A stretch of 64,000 nucleotides of DNA from Kriegella sp965368185. GTDB lineage: Bacteria; Bacteroidota; Bacteroidia; Flavobacteriales; Flavobacteriaceae. Position 1 is the stretch's first letter; the number at the start of each line of letters is the position of its first letter. Shown one piece after another: positions 61,128 to 64,000 of the stretch. The notes below the pieces were generated by a model. That model was not told where the DNA came from and made no database searches. It saw only the letters and a list, made by a program, of their open reading frames with translations. The translations under genes were made by a program, and so were the position numbers. The stretch covers positions 1 through 64,000 of the forward strand of contig CBDULZ010000007.1 in assembly GCA_965368185.1 (NCBI GenBank). Direction: 5' to 3'.

Positions 61128-62270
61128 ATGAAGATTGATAAAAAAGAAGTTTTAAAGGCCTTGGAAAACATTACCGTGCCCGGGGAAGGGAAGAATATGG
61201 TCGATAGCGGTGCGGTAAAGAATATCCAAATTTTTGGTGATGAGGTTGAAGTCGATATTACCATTGGCAACCCGAGCTTACAAGCGCGTAAAAAAACGGA
61301 AGTAGAGATTTTAAAAATCATTCATCAAAAGGTATATGAAAAGGCAAAAATAAAAGTGAATATCAAGGTTGAGGCCGCCGCGGCTAAACCCAAAGTCAAT
61401 GAAATTAAGGGCAAACCGATACCGGGTATTCAGAATATTATTGCCGTGGCCTCCGGCAAAGGAGGGGTAGGTAAATCTACGGTAACGGCAAATTTGGCGG
61501 TTACCTTGGCTAAAATGGGTTTTAAAGTAGGGTTGCTAGACGCCGATATCTACGGGCCATCAATGCCAATAATGTTCGATGTCGCCAATGAAAAGCCATT
61601 GGCCATAACTGTAGATGGGAAGTCTAAAATGAAACCTGTAGAAAATTATGGAGTCAAACTATTGTCCATCGGTTTTTTTACTCAGCCCAACCAAGCCGTT
61701 ATTTGGCGAGGACCTATGGCTTCTAAGGCCCTCAATCAAATGATTTTTGATGCACACTGGGGCGAGTTGGATTTTATGTTGTTGGATCTACCTCCGGGCA
61801 CTGGTGATATCCACTTGAGCATAATGCAGGCAATGCCCGTTACTGGTGCCGTTGTAGTAAGTACTCCGCAAGAAGTCGCATTGGCCGATGCCAAAAAAGG
61901 CGTTGCCATGTTTCAACAAGACTCTATAAATGTGCCAGTTTTAGGGATTGTAGAGAATATGGCGTATTTTACACCGGAAGAGCTTCCTAATAACAAATAT
62001 TATATCTTTGGAAAGGAAGGAGCCAAGTATTTGGCAGAAGATTTGAATGTTCCCTTCTTAGGGGAAATTCCGTTGGTACAAAGTATTCGTGAGGCAGGTG
62101 ACGTTGGCAGGCCCGCAGCTATGCAAACGGCTACTCCCATTGAAAAGGCTTTTGAAGAACTTACTAAAAACGTAGTTCAAGAACTGGTGGCCAGAAACAA
62201 GAGTTTGCCACCGACTGAGGCAATTAAAATAACAACCATGGCAGGATGTTCCGCCGTGAAAAGGAAATAG
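61128..62270 (+). CDS. Mrp/ApbC-type iron-sulfur cluster carrier ATPase
   Basis: A 380-residue P-loop protein. An N-terminal MIP18-like domain (about residues 1-85) precedes the deviant Walker A GKGGVGKSTVTANLA (about 111-125), with LLDADIYGPSMPIMF and MLLDLPPGTGD as switch motifs. ApbC proteins assemble or transfer Fe-S clusters. The expected C-terminal CxxC pair is not evident (only MAGCSAVKRK), so cluster binding may differ. It is followed 2 bases later by a NifU-type gene. Confidence 0.93.
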   Translation: MKIDKKEVLKALENITVPGEGKNMVDSGAVKNIQIFGDEVEVDITIGNPSLQARKKTEVEILKIIHQKVYEKAKIKVNIKVEAAAAKPKVNEIKGKPIPGIQNIIAVASGKGGVGKSTVTANLAVTLAKMGFKVGLLDADIYGPSMPIMFDVANEKPLAITVDGKSKMKPVENYGVKLLSIGFFTQPNQAVIWRGPMASKALNQMIFDAHWGELDFMLLDLPPGTGDIHLSIMQAMPVTGAVVVSTPQEVALADAKKGVAMFQQDSINVPVLGIVENMAYFTPEELPNNKYYIFGKEGAKYLAEDLNVPFLGEIPLVQSIREAGDVGRPAAMQTATPIEKAFEELTKNVVQELVARNKSLPPTEAIKITTMAGCSAVKRK

Positions 62271-62272
62271 TT

Positions 62273-62512
62273 ATGACACCGGAAGAACTTAAAACAAACG
62301 TTGAAAAAGCGTTGGAAGAGATTCGTCCTTTTTTACAAAGCGACGGAGGTGATATCTCATTGGTTTCCATTGATAACGAAAACTCGGTCAAGGTACGGTT
62401 ACAGGGCGCATGTGTGGGCTGTACCGTAAATCAAATGACATTAAAGAGTGGGGTAGAAATGACAATTAAAAAGTACGCCCCACAAATCGAGGAAGTGGTC
62501 AGTGTGGGGTAA
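62273..62512 (+). CDS. NifU family Fe-S scaffold protein
   Basis: A 79-residue NifU C-terminal-type protein. The cluster motif is RLQGACVGCTVNQMTLKSGVE (CxxC), and RPFLQSDGGDISLVSID precedes it. It would hold and pass Fe-S clusters, working with the Mrp-type carrier 2 bases upstream. The start at MTPEELKTN is preferred to an overlapping upstream ATG. Confidence 0.93.
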   Translation: MTPEELKTNVEKALEEIRPFLQSDGGDISLVSIDNENSVKVRLQGACVGCTVNQMTLKSGVEMTIKKYAPQIEEVVSVG

Positions 62513-62585
62513 ATTCGAACCACTGCTTTTCTTAAGAGGGAAGGCCAAGTGTATACTATTGTGGCACCAAATATTTTAATTTTAC

Positions 62586-63644
62586 ATGATTGAAACAGAC
62601 ATACTGATAATTGGAGCGGGACCTACGGGTCTTTTTGCTGTTTTTGAAGCTGGTTTATTACAGCTAAAATGTCACTTGATCGATGCGCTTCCACAAGCAG
62701 GCGGTCAGTGTTCCGAGATTTATCCTAAAAAACCAATCTACGATATCCCAGGTTTCCCTGAAGTACTTGCAGGCGACCTTGTTGACAATCTTATGGAACA
62801 GATAAAACCTTTCGAACCTGGTTTTACTTTGGGAGAAAGGGCACAGACCATTGATACACTTGAAGACGGTACCTTTGTCGTAACCACAAATAAGGGCACC
62901 AAACACCATGCACCGGTTGTTGCGATTGCCGGGGGGCTTGGGAGTTTTGAGCCGAGAAAACCACCTCTAGACAATCTGAAGAAATATGAAGAAAATGGTC
63001 TTGCCTATATCATAAAGGATCCCGAGATATATCGGGATAAAAAGGTTGTAATTGCAGGTGGCGGTGATTCTGCCTTGGATTGGAGTATCTTTCTAACCGA
63101 TGTCGCTTCAGAGGTTACTTTAGTACATCGTCGAAGCGAGTTTCGCGGCGCATTGGATTCTGTAGAAAAAGTGCAGCAACTGAAGAATCAAGGAAAAATC
63201 ACTTTGATTACACCGGCGGAAGTAACAAAATTACATGGGGCAGAGAAGTTGGACGGAATAACAATCAGCAAAACGACCAATGTCGAAGAAGATATGCTGG
63301 TCGAGGCCGATAGTTTTATTCCATTATTCGGATTATCACCAAAACTTGGTCCCATCGCAGATTGGGGACTCGACATAGAACGAAATGCCATAAAGGTCAA
63401 CACCTTTGATTACCAGACCAATGTTCCCGGCATCTACGCTATTGGTGATGTGAATACCTATGCCGGAAAGCTAAAATTAATTTTGTGCGGTTTTCATGAA
63501 GCTACCCTGATGTGCCAAAGTGCGTATCAGCGTATTCATCCCGATAAAAAATACGTGATGAAATACACTACCGTAGGTGGTGTTACTGGTTTCGATGGTA
63601 GTAAAAAGGAAGCGCCAAAAGCAGTCGTTAAAGCGATTGAATAG
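62586..63644 (+). CDS. Ferredoxin--NADP(+) reductase, thioredoxin-reductase type
   Basis: A 352-residue FAD enzyme. The FAD motif is ILIIGAGPTGLFAVFEAG, the NAD(P) motif VVIAGGGDSALDWSI, followed by VTLVHRRSEFRG, and the closing FAD segment GIYAIGDVNTYAGKLKLILCGFHEA. It has no CxxC redox pair, separating it from true thioredoxin reductases and fitting the YumC/FNR-like branch. It follows the Fe-S assembly genes, a sensible context. Confidence 0.93.
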   Translation: MIETDILIIGAGPTGLFAVFEAGLLQLKCHLIDALPQAGGQCSEIYPKKPIYDIPGFPEVLAGDLVDNLMEQIKPFEPGFTLGERAQTIDTLEDGTFVVTTNKGTKHHAPVVAIAGGLGSFEPRKPPLDNLKKYEENGLAYIIKDPEIYRDKKVVIAGGGDSALDWSIFLTDVASEVTLVHRRSEFRGALDSVEKVQQLKNQGKITLITPAEVTKLHGAEKLDGITISKTTNVEEDMLVEADSFIPLFGLSPKLGPIADWGLDIERNAIKVNTFDYQTNVPGIYAIGDVNTYAGKLKLILCGFHEATLMCQSAYQRIHPDKKYVMKYTTVGGVTGFDGSKKEAPKAVVKAIE

Positions 63645-63712
63645 GAAGTTGAGTGTTAGTGGTTAGGAATTTGTCGTTCTATTAGTTGTAATAAAACCTT
63701 GCTCCGCCTTAT

Positions 63713-63994
63713 ATGGCTATTCGAAAATTTGAAGATATAGTGGTTTGGCAAAAATCTCAGGATATTGCCGTCAAAATTTATGGGCATTTCCCAAATGCAC
63801 CAGATTTTGGTTTTCGAGACCAAATAACAAGGGCATCCGTATCTATTTCCAACAACATTGCTGAGGGATTTGAAAGAAATTCAAATCCCGATTTCAAAAG
63901 ATTTCTTTATTTTGCCGTTGCATCGAACAGCGAAGTAAGATCGATGTTATATCTTTCGAAAAAGATTAAACTTTTTAAACGACAAAGAAGCTAA
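63713..63994 (+). pseudogene. Four-helix-bundle (S23-like) protein, apparent 3' frameshift
   Basis: A 93-residue reading frame of the four-helix-bundle family (IVVWQKSQDIAVKIYGHF, DQITRASVSISNNIAEGFERN, RFLYFAVASNSEVRSML). The protein then ends abruptly as KLFKRQRS instead of the long fourth helix of full-length members (about 118-125 residues). Removing one base of the AAA after TTTTT at about 63978-63980 restores a frame reading NDKEANS, typical of the family. Frameshift or sequencing error; the window ends at 64000, so the rest is not visible. Confidence 0.65.
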
Positions 63995-64000
63995 TTCCCT

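Noticed and set aside
1..64000. CRISPR arrays, tRNA, rRNA, prophage or transposase genes
   Set aside because: None was recognised on either strand. Genes encoding transposases, integrases or Cas proteins are absent among the reading frames.

Overview
The window is 64 kb of a chromosome from a marine-type member of the Flavobacteriaceae (Bacteroidota). The evidence is two proteins ending in type IX secretion (T9SS) sorting domains, two large TonB-dependent receptors, Bacteroidota-specific families (DUF4271, DUF4296, DUF4301, DUF3098, DUF3127), TAnnTTTG-type promoters, few Shine-Dalgarno sequences and a moderately low GC content. No rRNA, tRNA, CRISPR array, prophage or transposase was seen, so the genus cannot be fixed. 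Most of the window is core housekeeping DNA.

Layout. 0-6.7 kb: a Tat-exported Gfo/Idh/MocA oxidoreductase, adenosylhomocysteinase, a phosphopantetheinyl transferase, then an overlapping cluster of thiamine-binding-like protein, PnuC-type transporter, NadR-like kinase and DUF4301 protein. 6.7-13.1 kb: three tandem paralogous small secreted proteins, each behind a sigma-54-like -24/-12 element with upstream TTACACA repeats. An NtrC-family activator and a convergent hybrid histidine kinase carrying an HPt domain follow, and together these look like one signalling module. 13.1-17.1 kb: a TPP riboswitch in front of a TonB receptor and a PnuT-type thiamine transporter, then an Lrp regulator. 17.3-22.6 kb: ferritin, zinc metallopeptidase, SemiSWEET, and a leuS gene of 1147 codons that carries an in-frame DUF559 nuclease-like insertion plus a second unusual extension. 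22.7-26.3 kb: ftsX, DUF3098, uppP, truB and a TonB-like protein.

26.3-50 kb holds mixed metabolism and information genes: tag, aat, an AtoE-like transporter, greA, HIT, saccharopine dehydrogenase-like, pckA, hemD-like, GT39, a dolichol-phosphate-mannose synthase-like GT2, dihydroorotase and tyrS. 50-59 kb holds two proteins that are almost only a T9SS signal, a LuxE-like protein, and a lipoprotein plus TonB receptor divergent from a PhoB/PhoR-like two-component system, with an 11-bp-spaced direct repeat in the shared promoter region. 59-64 kb holds trmB, a LysE exporter, an alkyltransferase-like protein, an Mrp/NifU iron-sulfur pair, a ferredoxin-NADP reductase and a four-helix-bundle gene that appears frameshifted.

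The strongest candidates for something unusual are the sigma-54-like module at 6.7-13.1 kb and the nuclease domain embedded in leucyl-tRNA synthetase. All assignments come from reading the sequence; no database search was run.
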